From: Pseudanabaena galeata CCNP1313
GTDB lineage: Bacteria; Cyanobacteriota; Cyanobacteriia; Pseudanabaenales; Pseudanabaenaceae
Length of the DNA stretch: 64,000 bases
Direction of reading: 5' to 3'
Assembly: GCF_029910235.1 (NCBI RefSeq)
Contig: NZ_CP112874.1
Location: 1,674,001 to 1,738,000, forward strand
Shown: positions 39,863 to 48,839 of the stretch, piece after piece
Layout of the letters: each line of letters starts with the position of its first letter
Position numbering within the stretch: the first letter of the stretch is position 1
The notes under the pieces: model-generated
The model's database searches: none
What the model saw: the letters and a program-made list of their open reading frames with translations, nothing else
What the model was told of the DNA's origin: nothing
Position numbers and translations under genes: made by a program

Positions 39863-39965
39863 CGGATTAATTGTTGCTATCAAAAAATGTATGTTGAAAT
39901 TATGAGGTTCTTGAGGTGGGTAATGAAGCTATCACAGCATCAAAAGCAGCCCTTGAACATTATTA

Positions 39966-40119
39966 ACTGATGTTACGTGGAAGTTTCTAAGACCCTCACC
40001 CCTAGCCCCTCTCCCAAAGGGCGAGGGGAACAAGATTTTTCTGGATTTTGCTCCCCCTCTCCTCTCTGGGAGAGGAGGCTGGGGGGTGAGGGCAATCTTT
40101 ACTCCACGTAACAGTCAGT
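39966..40119. mobile_element. ACTGATGTTACGTGGA-bounded element, copy 2 (154 bp)
   Basis: The left terminus is perfect; the right reads CCACGTAACAGTCAGT with a small insertion. TATTA flanks both ends (39961-39965 and 40120-40124). The interior is a CCCTCACCCCTAGCCCC palindrome, nearly identical to copy 3 at 44247. Confidence 0.85.
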
Positions 40120-40149
40120 TATTAATTCTAAATTAAGCTTTCTAGTAAC

Positions 40150-40290
40150 AGATTTAAAGCTGCTAAGTAGCTGAGCTTAATTAAAACCTAGAAACCAGAG
40201 GTTGTTCCGCCCGCTACGCGGGCGGAACAACCTTTTGGTTTTTAGTTTACTTATGCCTAGCTACTTAGTATCTGGCTTATAGAAATTTGC
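40150..40290. repeat. Nested palindrome
   Basis: The inner stem GGTTGTTCCGCCCGC-TAC (40200-40232) is extended by CTAGAAACCA/TGGTTTTTAG. An outer imperfect pair, GCTAAGTAGCTGAGC and GCCTAGCTACTTAGT, surrounds it. AAGTAGCTAGGCATA recurs at 42870. Confidence 0.75.
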
Positions 40291-40605
40291 TTTAAATTGA
40301 CCGAGACTGTCTAAAAGTATTGCAGATTTATCTTCTTACCTTAGCTAGGGCTTTGGATTTGAGCAAAACTCACTATTTGAACTAAGCTTGCATTTATGTA
40401 TTTGCATAAAGGCGGATTTTAGATTATAACTATCTACTTAGCTCTATGTATAGATGCTAAACAGATGTCTTTGTGTAGATTTTAGAGTGGGGCATCACTG
40501 ATTATAAGCGACAAAACTTTTCCTTGTGTTCTACTTACTACAGTTTTTGGATGTAGTTTGACCTATGGCTAAAACAAAAAGGGGCTAAGCAAAGCACGGT
40601 CATGC
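40291..40605. other. Gene-free AT-rich stretch
   Basis: I see no gene, RNA or clear regulatory motif here, only AT-rich sequence before the palindrome at 40606. Confidence 0.4.
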
Positions 40606-40656
40606 ATAAAGCCCAAAAAGGTGCGGCGCTATGTGCCGAACCTTTTTGGGTTTTAT
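40606..40656. repeat. Imperfect palindrome with CCCAAAAAGG arms
   Basis: ATAAAGCCCAAAAAGG pairs with CCTTTTTGGGTTTTAT around GCGGCGCTATGTGCCG. It lies just upstream of the EVE gene. Confidence 0.75.
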
Positions 40657-40686
40657 AATAGTCAGACAGTTTCAGTGACTTAAATA

Positions 40687-41094
40687 ATGGCTTATTGGCT
40701 TCTGAAAAGTGAACCTCATGTTTATTCCTACGCCGATCTAGAGCGCGATCGCCAAACAATTTGGGATGGTGTGAATAATAATCTGGCGCTCAAGCATATC
40801 CGCACAATGCAGATCAAGGATCTTGCCCTGATTTATCACACAGGCTATGAAAGGCGGGCGATGGGGATTGCGGAAGTGATTAGCTTGCCCTATGTTGATC
40901 CGAAATTGGACGACCCAAAACGGGCGGTGGTTGATGTAAAAGCCTTGCGATCGCTACCTCAGCCAGTCACCCTTGCTCAAATTAAACAAGATCCTGATTT
41001 TGAAGGCTTTGACCTAATTCGGATTAGTCGTCTGTCAGTCGTTCCCGTATCTGAGGCACATTGGCAAAAAATTTTAGAACTCGCCAATATTTAA
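40687..41094 (+). CDS. EVE domain protein
   Basis: A 135-aa single EVE (DUF55) domain of the PUA/YTH-like superfamily, which binds modified bases in RNA or DNA. It opens with the typical YWLLKSEPHVYSYADLERD and contains TIWDGVNNNLALKHIRTM, ALIYHTGYERRAMGIAEV and the DVKALRSLPQPVTLAQIK stretch. Length and N-terminus fit the family. EVE proteins are sometimes linked to defence or RNA quality control; the neighbours here give no support for either. Confidence 0.92.
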   Translation: MAYWLLKSEPHVYSYADLERDRQTIWDGVNNNLALKHIRTMQIKDLALIYHTGYERRAMGIAEVISLPYVDPKLDDPKRAVVDVKALRSLPQPVTLAQIKQDPDFEGFDLIRISRLSVVPVSEAHWQKILELANI

Positions 41095-41126
41095 ATGAAG
41101 TGCCGCGCTCCACGCGGCACTTCATT
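41094..41126. terminator. Hairpin after the EVE gene
   Basis: AATGAAGTGCCGCG and its complement, 14-bp arms, starting on the last base of the stop codon. Confidence 0.6.
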
Positions 41127-41209
41127 AGTTTTTGGGTAGCCCTAATTTATTTAGATCGCTTTGCGCTATAGGATATTGGCTAGAAGTTATTAGTAATTTT
41201 TTAGAATAT

Positions 41210-41713
41210 ATGAACTATTTAGTTAGTGTTTGGGGCGATCGCTTGAAGGCTGAAGAAGTCTATACCCGACTAGAATCCGCAAATTTTCCGATGGAAGCAA
41301 TTTCAATTTTAGGCAAGGGCTACAAAAGCGCTGAAGAATTTGGCTTTATCGATCCCCTTGTCCAAGGTCGCAAACAAGCCTTTTTTATGTCCTATTGGCT
41401 CGTTCCCTTTGGCTTTTTCGCAGGAATTGGTTTTAGCCTTGTGACTGAGCTACATACTTTCGCTTGGGCTGGGACTATTGGCAATCATCTGATCGGGGGT
41501 ATTTTGGGTGCATTTGGTGGTGCTATGGGAAGCTTATTTGTGGGCGGTGGTGTTGGTGTGGCAACTAGTAGCGACTCTGTTCCTCTTCGTAATCGTCTCG
41601 ATGAAGGTAAGTATCTAATCGTTATCCAAGGCACTGATAATGAGGTTGTTCGGGCTAATCAAATTATGCGCCCCTTACGTCCTGAAAATATACAAGGTTT
41701 TATTGCCCCCTAA
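41210..41713 (+). CDS. Uncharacterised membrane-associated protein
   Basis: 167 aa from ATG 41210, which gives MNYLVSVWGDRLKAEEVY; the frame is open upstream from a TTG at 41132 but without a start signal. A small alpha/beta head (1-60, with ESANFPMEAISILGKGY) resembles the first part of stress-protein-17M or DUF1269-like families. Two hydrophobic glycine-rich segments follow (about 60-85 and 92-125, IGGILGAFGGAMGSLFVGGG), then a short tail that forms another strand (YLIVIQGTDNEVVRA). The function is unknown. Its stop codon is part of the 7-bp target duplication of a mobile element. Confidence 0.8.
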   Translation: MNYLVSVWGDRLKAEEVYTRLESANFPMEAISILGKGYKSAEEFGFIDPLVQGRKQAFFMSYWLVPFGFFAGIGFSLVTELHTFAWAGTIGNHLIGGILGAFGGAMGSLFVGGGVGVATSSDSVPLRNRLDEGKYLIVIQGTDNEVVRANQIMRPLRPENIQGFIAP

Positions 41714-41717
41714 ATTA

Positions 41718-41828
41718 ACGTTAGTTCGATATAGCCATTTGCGTCGTGCTTCGCACGACGCAAATGGCGAAAAATGGTAAGAATCGCCTAGCGATTCTTA
41801 CCATTTTTTGCTTTCGTCGAACTGACGT
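41718..41828. mobile_element. IS982-related non-autonomous element (MITE-like), 111 bp
   Basis: Left terminus ACGTTAGTTCGA and right terminus TCGAACTGACGT enclose two hairpins. A perfect 7-bp duplication TAAATTA lies at 41711-41717 and 41829-41835. Its right end is identical to that of the IS982-type element at 55929-56931. Confidence 0.88.
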
Positions 41829-41832
41829 TAAA

Positions 41833-41914
41833 TTACAACGCTTTGCACTCAATCCAGAACAAGATATTTTTTAAAAGCTTTGCATTGCAAAGCTTTTAAA
41901 AAATATCTTGTTCT
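41833..41914. repeat. TTACAACG-ended palindromic repeat (copy 4)
   Basis: TTACAACGCTTTGCACTC leads into a 28-bp perfect hairpin (41856-41914; arms start AGAACAAGATATTTTTT). Confidence 0.8.
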
Positions 41915-42067
41915 GTTGCAATATAAATAATTGGGGAAACAGTTTGTGATTTAAGTCGTCTACAGTGCTTTATTAAGAGTCCCACTAATCGACACTCTTA
42001 GATACCAATCGATAAAAGTGTGACAATACTTTTATCGATTAAAAGTCAATCCCAGCAAGGGTTTTGA
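41915..42067. other. Upstream region of the 230-aa gene
   Basis: It contains the small inverted pair TCGATAAAAGTGT/ACTTTTATCGA near 42008-42040 and little else. No firm promoter was seen. Confidence 0.4.
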
Positions 42068-42100
42068 AAGCACAAAAATGGCTTAACCATTTTTGTGCTT
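42068..42100. repeat. 14-bp palindrome
   Basis: AAGCACAAAAATGG and its complement around CTTAA. It is related to the hairpin at 42833, so the 230-aa gene is bracketed by two similar hairpins. Confidence 0.75.
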
Positions 42101-42140
42101 GAGTATAACAAAGCGTAAAGGTACTATCAAAAATAGAAAC

Positions 42141-42833
42141 ATGAAATCACGGCAAGTCTTCAATTATATTTGGCGCATTAATGCTGTAATTATTCTGCTC
42201 GTGGGAATTCTTGCCAGTGCTGGTTTTGCAGCGACTGTTTGGGATTTATTTCGGCGAGCTACCCGTACACAGGAAATTAGTAATAATGTCAGTGTATCTA
42301 CAAATGATGAAGTCAAGGTAAAGACGATAATTGGAACATTTGGACAGATTTCGGGAACGGATATCATTAAAGCTCCGCTTTATCTAATCCAAGAATATGA
42401 CTATAGAGCAGGATCTAAGGAGTCTAGTTCTATTCAGAATTATATTTTCTATGATCCAACTAAAAAGGTATCTTATTGGTTAAGACCGAAGAGTGAAGGA
42501 TTACTGCTATCCACGATCGCTTTGCCAGATCTCAGGGAAAGTACGGGAAAAGAACAGCAGTTGCCGACAGTTGGCTATGTGTATTTAGTTGCGGACAAAG
42601 ACACCAACAATGACAAACGTATCAATGACAAAGATCAAAAGAGCATTGCGATTTCTGATCCGTCAGGGTTGCGCTTTAAAATATTGATTAATCAAGTAGA
42701 TCGGTTTAATGGCACTTCTTCTATTAAAAACAATCGTGTCTCCATACTATATCAATCAGAAAATAAGCTCAAAGTTGCCGAAGTTGATATGCGATCGCAG
42801 GAAATCGTAAGCAACTCTGAGTTAGGGTTGTAA
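42141..42833 (+). CDS. Membrane-anchored protein of unknown function
   Basis: 230 aa from ATG 42141; the frame is open further upstream but without a good start. A basic N-terminus is followed by one membrane helix (about 12-33, INAVIILLVGILASAGFAATV). The rest is an extracytoplasmic or cytoplasmic beta-rich domain with acidic repeats. An Asp/Asn-rich segment, DKDTNNDKRINDKDQ, resembles a dockerin- or EF-like calcium loop (weak). Family not recognised. Confidence 0.78.
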   Translation: MKSRQVFNYIWRINAVIILLVGILASAGFAATVWDLFRRATRTQEISNNVSVSTNDEVKVKTIIGTFGQISGTDIIKAPLYLIQEYDYRAGSKESSSIQNYIFYDPTKKVSYWLRPKSEGLLLSTIALPDLRESTGKEQQLPTVGYVYLVADKDTNNDKRINDKDQKSIAISDPSGLRFKILINQVDRFNGTSSIKNNRVSILYQSENKLKVAEVDMRSQEIVSNSELGL

Positions 42834-42865
42834 AAACACAAAATGGCTTAGCCATTTTGTGTTTT
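42833..42865. repeat. Palindrome after the 230-aa gene
   Basis: AAAACACAAAATGGC and its complement around TTA; it begins on the last base of the stop codon. Confidence 0.8.
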
Positions 42866-42989
42866 GGAAGTAAGTAGCTAGGCATAGAAAGTTAATTGCT
42901 TAGGCGATCTCCTTGTTTTGATTCTTTTGTGAATTGGCGATTGTTGGTTAGTGTTTTGAATGATGGGGTGATCGCATTGTTATTTGTTT

Positions 42990-43088
42990 TACAGCACTTT
43001 ACCCCCAAACCAAGAAAAAACTTAAAAGCATTGCTTAGCAACGCTTTTAAGTTTTTTTCTTGTGGTTCATTTGATCGGTAATTGCTTG
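42990..43088. repeat. TTACAGC-ended palindromic repeat (copy 2)
   Basis: TTACAGCACTTTACCCCC, an AAGAAAAAACTTAAAAGC hairpin and TGATCGGTAATTGC at the right match the copy at 30184. Confidence 0.85.
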
Positions 43089-43135
43089 AGGTGAATATGC
43101 GATCGCTTTGATAGGATTTGTTACGCTCATTTTGA

Positions 43136-44209
43136 TCACCTATTTGTCGAGGGGTTAGTATGAAATAACTGAGAATTGCCACATTTTTCGCATTCACTAA
43201 AGAACTGCAAACCGCTTTTTCTAATCTTGGCGCGATCGCCACAGGATTTACAGATATTTTTAATCGCTGTATTTTTACCGCAATCGTTACATTTAAAAAA
43301 GTAACTGTGAACATAGGCGATCGATAGATTTGAACTTTGGCAATGGGAACAGGTGTTTGTTGAAGTTGGCTTTACAGGTTTGACTATTGGCTTATGGCTA
43401 TTCTGCTGATCGCTTGGCATGATAGGAATAATCTTTTTCGGCAGTGATACTGGTTTATCTGTGGCGATCGGTTTAGAGATTGAAGGATTTTTAACTGGCG
43501 AACTGATGGGAGTAGAAGTTATTGGCGTATTACTCACATCATTAAACTTAGCCTTAACCTTTAATGGCGTATGATTTGCCAACAAAAAACCACTAATTCT
43601 TGGAACTTCATCCATGTCAAATAGATAGGCGGACTTTAAACTAAAGGTTAATAAGCCATCAATTTTGCGATATTCAGATACAATTTCTCTGACTTTATCG
43701 GGGATTTGATCGGCTTTGCACACATTATTTAACTTGTCATTTTTGGGACGATTAATGATGCCAGAGTCGGAAATTGCTACCAATACATCTATAGGCATCT
43801 TCGTAAAATGTGATTGCATCGTAAAAAGCACCTTATTCAGTAGCGACTCAACATTAGACTCTAAATAATCCTTAATAAATTTTCCCTGTCTTTGAGCTTG
43901 CAAAATGGGTGAAGGCATTCCTTGCCAAGCATTATTAAACCAGCGCTTCCACTCGCCGAGTTCATTCACCTCAACACGAGTTGTCACACTTTTGCTCTCG
44001 ATGATGATCATTCCATATCGATGCAGAACTAAATGATCAATTTGGCAAGCATCCCCCGCTTTTTCAAAACGTAAATTATTAAAAATTAGAAACAGTGGAT
44101 CATCCTTAAACTCGCGTTTGAGATAAAAAGCTAGCTGAGATTCGGCACGAAATCCTGCTTGTAGCAAAGGATCATTTGTTTCAATGCGATCTAGCTCTTT
44201 AATAATCAT
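43136..44209 (-). CDS. NERD-domain protein with C-terminal zinc ribbons
   Basis: 357 aa from ATG 44209. The open frame continues upstream to 44407, but those 66 residues translate a mobile element, so I reject them. The NERD (nuclease-related) domain spans about 20-140, with GFRAESQLAFYLKREF, the core AGDACQIDHLVLHRYGMIIIESKS (the Asp and the E-x-K pair expected of this fold) and WKRWFN. A proline/serine-rich linker follows (about 220-290). The tail has two four-cysteine ribbons: CSHC...CNDC and CKSC...CEKC. NERD proteins may process nucleic acids. The function is inferred only from the domain. Confidence 0.88.
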   Translation of the reverse strand: MIIKELDRIETNDPLLQAGFRAESQLAFYLKREFKDDPLFLIFNNLRFEKAGDACQIDHLVLHRYGMIIIESKSVTTRVEVNELGEWKRWFNNAWQGMPSPILQAQRQGKFIKDYLESNVESLLNKVLFTMQSHFTKMPIDVLVAISDSGIINRPKNDKLNNVCKADQIPDKVREIVSEYRKIDGLLTFSLKSAYLFDMDEVPRISGFLLANHTPLKVKAKFNDVSNTPITSTPISSPVKNPSISKPIATDKPVSLPKKIIPIMPSDQQNSHKPIVKPVKPTSTNTCSHCQSSNLSIAYVHSYFFKCNDCGKNTAIKNICKSCGDRAKIRKSGLQFFSECEKCGNSQLFHTNPSTNR

Positions 44210-44246
44210 GATTTTCTGAAACCCCCAAAACACTTTTAAACTTTTA

Positions 44247-44399
44247 ACTGATGTTACGTGGAAGTTTCTAAGACCCTCACCCCTAGCCCCTCTCCCAAAG
44301 GGCGAGGGGAACAAGAATTTTCTGGGTTTTGCTCCCCCTCTCCTCTCTGGGAGAGGGGGCTGGGGGGTGAGGGCAATCTTCCTTACACGTAACATCAGT
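44247..44399. mobile_element. ACTGATGTTACGTGGA-bounded element, copy 3 (153 bp)
   Basis: The left terminus is perfect; the right reads ACACGTAACATCAGT. TTTA flanks both ends (44243-44246 and 44400-44403). The interior is almost identical to copy 2. It sits 38 bp before the NERD start and may carry or separate its promoter. Confidence 0.85.
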
Positions 44400-44405
44400 T
44401 TTAGC

Positions 44406-44444
44406 AAAAAAGGGTGGATGCGCTTCGCGCATCCACCCTTTTTT
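44406..44444 (-). terminator. pnp terminator
   Basis: 18-bp arms AAAAAAGGGTGGATGCGC around a 3-nt loop, followed on the leftward strand by a run of T. It begins six bases past the pnp stop. Confidence 0.85.
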
Positions 44445-44449
44445 GGAAT

Positions 44450-46594
44450 TTATTCAGCAGATGCAGCAGCAGCACGAGCAGCAGCAGCTTCATCTGGATG
44501 AATACCCAAACGAGTCAGGTTAAAACGTCCGCGATTGTCAACTTCACGGATTTTAATCAAGACTTCATCACCAACGGCAACTTCATCTTCGACTTTGCCC
44601 ACACGACCTTCCGCCAATTGAGAAATATGCACCATTCCTTCCTTACCAGGGAGGAACTCCACAAATGCACCAATCGGAATAATGCGGGTGACCTTACCGA
44701 GATAGACATCGCCAGAACCAACGCGACGAGTCATGTTTTCGATGATCCGCTTGGCTTTGAGTGCGCCTTCACCACTCATCGAGGAAATCATGACAGTGCC
44801 ATCATCTTCGATATCGATCTTGGCTCCAGTCTCTTCGGTAATGCCCTTGATGTTCTTACCACCAGGACCAATGATCATGCCGATTTGTTCAGGATCGATG
44901 CGAATCGTGAGCAAGCGTGGTGCATAGGGAGAAAGTTGCGGTCTTGGTGCAGAGAGCAATTCCAACATCTTGCCCATGATATGAGCGCGACCAGTCTTTG
45001 CTTGCATCACGGCGGCACGCACTGTATCCATAGAGATGCTAGTGATCTTCATGTCCATTTGCAGGGCGGTAATGCCTGTATCCGTACCCGCAACCTTGAA
45101 GTCCATGTCGCCAAGGAAATCTTCAATGCCTTGAATGTCAGTAAGAATGCGAACTTCATCGCCTTCTTTGATCAAGCCCATCGCCACACCACTTACAGGT
45201 TTGGAGATCGGTACACCTGCATCCATCAGCGCAAGGGTAGAACCACAGACCGAACCCATCGAGGTGGAGCCATTGGATGACAAGACTTCGGAAACTAGGC
45301 GCAGAACATAGGGGAATTCGGCTTTGGAAGGTAGTACAGGCAAAAGAGCGCGTTCAGCTAATGCACCGTGTCCAATTTCGCGACGACCAGCCGATCGCAT
45401 TGGTCGTGCCTCACCCACTGAGTAAGGAGGAAAGTTGTAATGGTGCATATAACGCTTCTTCGCGTCAGGATGCAAATCATCCATTTCCTGTGCGTCTCCC
45501 GGTGTACCAAGGGTGGCGATCGTCAATACTTGGGTCAAGCCACGATTGAATAAACCGCTACCATGGACGCGAGGAATCACACTCACTTCTGTCCAGATTG
45601 GGCGCACTTCATCGAGTTTGCGTCCGTCAATCCGCACGTTCTGCTCGATTACCTGCAATCGCATCAGCTTTTTGGTGAGATCTTTATAAGTGGCACTGAT
45701 TACTTTCTTATCAGCAACCAATTTCACTGGATCTTCCTCTGGCAAGGCAGCGATCGCTTCTAAAAGCTCAGCCTTGATCGCATCGAGAGCCGCATCGCGC
45801 ACATTGCGATCTTTTTCGCAGCTCGCAACTACTTGTGCAACTTTATCTTTAACCGTATTGGCAATAAAGTTTTCTAGGGTGGGATCGGTTACAGGGTTAA
45901 CGATTTCGGGGAGAGCGAGTCCTAACTCTTGCAGCAAGTCAAGTTGAGCTTTGATGAGTTCCAGTACGGCTTCATAACCAAAGTCGATCGCTTCGATCAT
46001 GTCGGCTTCAGGCAATTGATTAGCCCCAGCTTCCACCATGATGATCCCTTCGGCAGTGCCAGCAACTACTAGATCAAGGTCACCTGCTTCAACTTCCGCA
46101 TAGGTAGGGTTAATGATAAATTCATCGCCAACTAGACCAACACGCACACCAGCCATTGGTCCCATAAAGGGTAACCCTGCAATTAACGCAGCGATCGATG
46201 CACCAGTTACCGCTAAAACATCGGGTGGTGCTTTTTCGTCAATCGCCATCGTCGTAGCGACAATCTGTACATCATCACGCAACCAATTGGGGAATAAAGG
46301 ACGCATGGGGCGATCGATCAGGCGGCAAGTGAGAGTTGCCTTTTCGGGTGGTCTACCTTCACGACGCAAGAAACCTCCAGGAATCCGACCTGCTGCATAC
46401 AGGCGCTCTTCATAATCAACCAGCAGTGGTACAAAATCTACACCGTCACGAGCAGGACCTCTGGTCGCTGTCACTAAGATTGCAGTCTCCCCACACTGGA
46501 CTAATACTGAGCCGCCAGCTTGAGGTGCAAAAGTGCCAATTCTTAATTTAATTTCCCTGCCATAAAAAGGGATAATTTTTGTTACGGCATCCAT
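44450..46594 (-). CDS. pnp: Polynucleotide phosphorylase
   Basis: A 714-aa 3'-5' phosphorolytic RNA nuclease forming a trimer. Two RNase PH domains (about 5-215 and 320-545) flank a helical linker. Conserved segments are [40 protein letters not shown] and the [23 protein letters not shown] signature. A KH domain ([15 protein letters not shown]) and an S1 domain ([20 protein letters not shown]) complete it. The start gives [15 protein letters not shown]. It is a single gene without rpsO adjacent. Confidence 0.98.
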   Translation of the reverse strand: MDAVTKIIPFYGREIKLRIGTFAPQAGGSVLVQCGETAILVTATRGPARDGVDFVPLLVDYEERLYAAGRIPGGFLRREGRPPEKATLTCRLIDRPMRPLFPNWLRDDVQIVATTMAIDEKAPPDVLAVTGASIAALIAGLPFMGPMAGVRVGLVGDEFIINPTYAEVEAGDLDLVVAGTAEGIIMVEAGANQLPEADMIEAIDFGYEAVLELIKAQLDLLQELGLALPEIVNPVTDPTLENFIANTVKDKVAQVVASCEKDRNVRDAALDAIKAELLEAIAALPEEDPVKLVADKKVISATYKDLTKKLMRLQVIEQNVRIDGRKLDEVRPIWTEVSVIPRVHGSGLFNRGLTQVLTIATLGTPGDAQEMDDLHPDAKKRYMHHYNFPPYSVGEARPMRSAGRREIGHGALAERALLPVLPSKAEFPYVLRLVSEVLSSNGSTSMGSVCGSTLALMDAGVPISKPVSGVAMGLIKEGDEVRILTDIQGIEDFLGDMDFKVAGTDTGITALQMDMKITSISMDTVRAAVMQAKTGRAHIMGKMLELLSAPRPQLSPYAPRLLTIRIDPEQIGMIIGPGGKNIKGITEETGAKIDIEDDGTVMISSMSGEGALKAKRIIENMTRRVGSGDVYLGKVTRIIPIGAFVEFLPGKEGMVHISQLAEGRVGKVEDEVAVGDEVLIKIREVDNRGRFNLTRLGIHPDEAAAARAAAASAE

Positions 46595-46757
46595 CTATAA
46601 TCTACTTCCGTTTTGACTTTTTTCTCGTTATATATCTCGCAATGTTAGCACTGATGTAGTAGGGTCTGTCGTTTGTTAAGCGCGATCGCTACAAAAAATG
46701 AAGATATACGCTTTGTAAGTACTTCTATAGCTATAGCCACCTGTATCAGGACAAATC
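46595..46757. other. Upstream region of pnp
   Basis: This is mostly unremarkable spacer with one HIP1 site near 46681. The leftward pnp promoter and any autoregulatory 5' leader would lie here. Confidence 0.4.
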
Positions 46758-46812
46758 AAAACCCAAATAGTATGAGGCGGGGCGAAGCCCCGCCTCATAC
46801 TATTTGGGTTTT
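46758..46812. repeat. Perfect 26-bp palindrome with outer stem
   Basis: AAAACCCAAATAGTATGAGG and the rest of the arm surround core GGGGC-GAA-GCCCC. Outside lie AGGACA and TGTCCT, then GCTATAGCCACC and GGCGACAGCTATA. Confidence 0.85.
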
Positions 46813-46860
46813 ATGTCCTCAAGAATGGCGACAGCTATAATCGACCATAAAGGCGATCCT

Positions 46861-46955
46861 GCAATTTAGTGATGCGGCAAAGCCACTAAATTGCAATAAG
46901 CCAAAAAGATGAGTGGCGGCGCTTTGCGCCGCCACTCATCTTTTTGGCTTATTGC
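46861..46955. repeat. Two adjoining palindromes
   Basis: GCAATTTAGTG...CACTAAATTGC (46861-46894) abuts a perfect 30-bp-arm hairpin (46893-46922 and 46926-46955) with core GGCGGCGC-TTT-GCGCCGCC. Confidence 0.85.
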
Positions 46956-47099
46956 GTTGCTATAAATTGCAGGAGCGCATGTTAAAAATTAAGAAATTTA
47001 AATATTGTCAGGCTCTTTTACTTACTACAATAAAGGCAAGAAAGAAAAATTTCTTGAGTTTACAATCTCATATCTAAATTGCTGTGCTAGGTAGGAATT

Positions 47100-47489
47100 A
47101 TGTTTAAAACTGTTTTATTTCCTTTAAACAGAAGTCAAGAAACCCGCCAAGCTGTAGCCATAGTGATCGATCTCATTCAAAAATATCAGGCGCAGTTATA
47201 TGTCCTATCAGTTGCTGATGCAGAGGCTACTGATAGCGATCGCGCTTCATCTCAAGAACTCATTAACGAAATGGATGCTTACTTTGCGGAGGTGGGCATT
47301 ACGATTAAAAGCAAAATGGCTGAGGGTAAAACTGCTTTTGTAATTTGTGATTTTGCCGATGAGATTAATGCCGATTTAATTGTGATGGGTTCGCGGGGAA
47401 TGAGCCTGACCGAAGAGCATCCCGATGGCAGCAGTGTTAGCCAAAAAGTGATTAATCTTTCGCCTTGTCCAGTATTAGTGGTTCCTTAA
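47100..47489 (+). CDS. Universal stress protein (UspA family)
   Basis: 129 aa. It starts MFKTVLFPLNRSQETRQAV and ends with the ATP-binding consensus region LIVMGSRGMSLTEEHPDGSSVSQKVINLSPCPVLVVP. The G-x2-G-x9-G(S/T) spacing is only partly kept (MGSRGMS...GSSVS), so ATP binding is likely but unproven. A single-domain cytosolic protein. It resembles the Usp modules fused to the CLC protein only at family level. Confidence 0.9.
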   Translation: MFKTVLFPLNRSQETRQAVAIVIDLIQKYQAQLYVLSVADAEATDSDRASSQELINEMDAYFAEVGITIKSKMAEGKTAFVICDFADEINADLIVMGSRGMSLTEEHPDGSSVSQKVINLSPCPVLVVP

Positions 47490-47577
47490 AACAGGCGGCG
47501 CTTCGCGCCACCTGTTTTAAGCCAAAAAACATTAAAAAGCGTTGCTTTGCAACGCTTTTTAATGTTTTTTGGCTTAA
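47486..47577. terminator. Tandem hairpins after the Usp gene
   Basis: TTAAAACAGGCGGCGC-TTC hairpin (47486-47520, one mismatch) overlaps the stop codon. It is followed by a perfect 29-bp-arm palindrome at 47517-47577 that shares the TTAA junction. Confidence 0.75.
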
Positions 47578-47593
47578 GCACAAAGTAATGTAA

Positions 47594-47635
47594 GCCAATC
47601 GTAGAGGCAATTTATGAATTGCCTCTACGATTGGC
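47594..47635. repeat. 19-bp palindrome forming the desulfurase gene end
   Basis: GCCAATCGTAGAGGCAATT pairs with its complement around TATG. The right arm carries the last codons and the TAG stop of the leftward cysteine desulfurase gene. Confidence 0.8.
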
Positions 47636-48767
47636 GGCTCAAAATTTGGTGCATTACTAAGGATGTCCATTCAATATCAGCTTCATTATTGGATTTACCT
47701 AGGGTGAGACGAATACTATTTCTGGCTTCCGTTGGCGAATATCCCATTTCTAAAAGGATCGAGCTTGGTTCGATCGCGCCACTACTACATGCCGAACCTG
47801 AACTTATGGCAAGCCCCGCGAAATTCATTTCGCGCACTAAGCGGCGACCGTCGATATGTTTGTGATAAAAACTGAGGTGATGGGGCAATCTTTCTGAAGC
47901 GATCGCACCTGTAGGAATCAGATCGGGAATATCTGCAAGTAATGCGTATAGGCGATCGCGTAATCTTGTTAGCCGCGCAGATTCAGATACTAATTCCTGC
48001 TCGGCAAGTTCGGCGGCTAAACCTAAACCTGCGATCGCAGCAACAGCTTGTGTGCCTGAACGGTAGCCACGCTCTTGTCCGCCGCCTTGGATTAAAGGAA
48101 TTAGCGATCGCTTCTTAGTTGTAAGTGGATTGATATAAAGCGCTCCAATCCCTTGCAATCCATAAAATTTATGAGCCGAAAGTGAAAGCAGATCGATCGG
48201 TAAAACTTGCACATCAATAGGCATTTTGCCGATCGCTTGCACCGCATCCGTATGGAATAACACGTCAGCATTACGACAGATCTGCCCTAATTTCTCAATT
48301 GGCTGGATCGTACCAACTTCATTTTGGGCGGCGATAATCGATACCAGTACGGTATTGGGACGAAGTGCTTGAGCCAGATCTTTGGGATTAACGCAACCTT
48401 GACGATCCACAGGCAAACGGGTAACTTCCCAACCATGTTGTTCGAGATATTGGGCTGGCAGCCGTATTGCCGAATGCTCAACCGAGGAAATGATCATGTG
48501 CTGTGGTGTACGGTATTGCCGCGCAATTCCCATGATCACCATATTGTCTGACTCCGTACCGCCCGACGTGAAAATAATCCCTTCAGGATCAGCATTTAGT
48601 AAACTAGCTACTTGTAGACGCGATCGCTCGATCGCCATAGTTGAGCGCTCGCCCCACTCATGTAGGCTAGAGGGATTGCCCCATTGCGATCGCATCACGT
48701 CCGCCATCAAGTTGATGACTTCTGGTCGCGCAGGGGTCGTAGCACCATGATCTAGGTATATTTGCAT
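47625..48767 (-). CDS. Cysteine desulfurase (IscS/NifS family)
   Basis: A 380-aa PLP enzyme that removes sulfur from cysteine for Fe-S clusters and thio-modifications. The N-terminus is MQIYLDHGATTPARPEV. Conserved elements are TSGGTESDNMVI, the His of SSVEHSAI, the PLP lysine in SLSAHKFYG, RSGTQAV and the catalytic cysteine in SGSACSSG. The group I/IscS-like form is supported by the position of the cysteine loop. No iscU, iscR or suf genes are adjacent. The last few residues come from a palindromic repeat. Confidence 0.96.
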   Translation of the reverse strand: MQIYLDHGATTPARPEVINLMADVMRSQWGNPSSLHEWGERSTMAIERSRLQVASLLNADPEGIIFTSGGTESDNMVIMGIARQYRTPQHMIISSVEHSAIRLPAQYLEQHGWEVTRLPVDRQGCVNPKDLAQALRPNTVLVSIIAAQNEVGTIQPIEKLGQICRNADVLFHTDAVQAIGKMPIDVQVLPIDLLSLSAHKFYGLQGIGALYINPLTTKKRSLIPLIQGGGQERGYRSGTQAVAAIAGLGLAAELAEQELVSESARLTRLRDRLYALLADIPDLIPTGAIASERLPHHLSFYHKHIDGRRLVREMNFAGLAISSGSACSSGAIEPSSILLEMGYSPTEARNSIRLTLGKSNNEADIEWTSLVMHQILSRQS

Positions 48768-48778
48768 AAAATAATTTT

Positions 48779-48839
48779 ATCTTAATCGCTCAAAAAAGAG
48801 GAGGCGCTGAGCGCCTCCTCTTTTTTGAGCGATTAAGAT
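48779..48839. repeat. Perfect 29-bp palindrome between the TatD and desulfurase genes
   Basis: Arms start ATCTTAATCGCTC and surround AGGCGC-TGA-GCGCCT. The right arm includes the TAA stop of the leftward TatD gene. Confidence 0.85.

Noticed and set aside
39885-39965. Search for an NtcA site (GTAN8TAC) upstream of gltS
   Set aside because: No match in the proximal upstream region.
40538-40759. 73-codon leftward ORF over the EVE gene start
   Set aside because: It runs through a palindrome and antisense to the clearly real EVE gene.
44210-44407. N-terminal extension of the NERD protein
   Set aside because: These 66 residues translate the mobile element at 44247-44399 and end at the natural ATG 44209.
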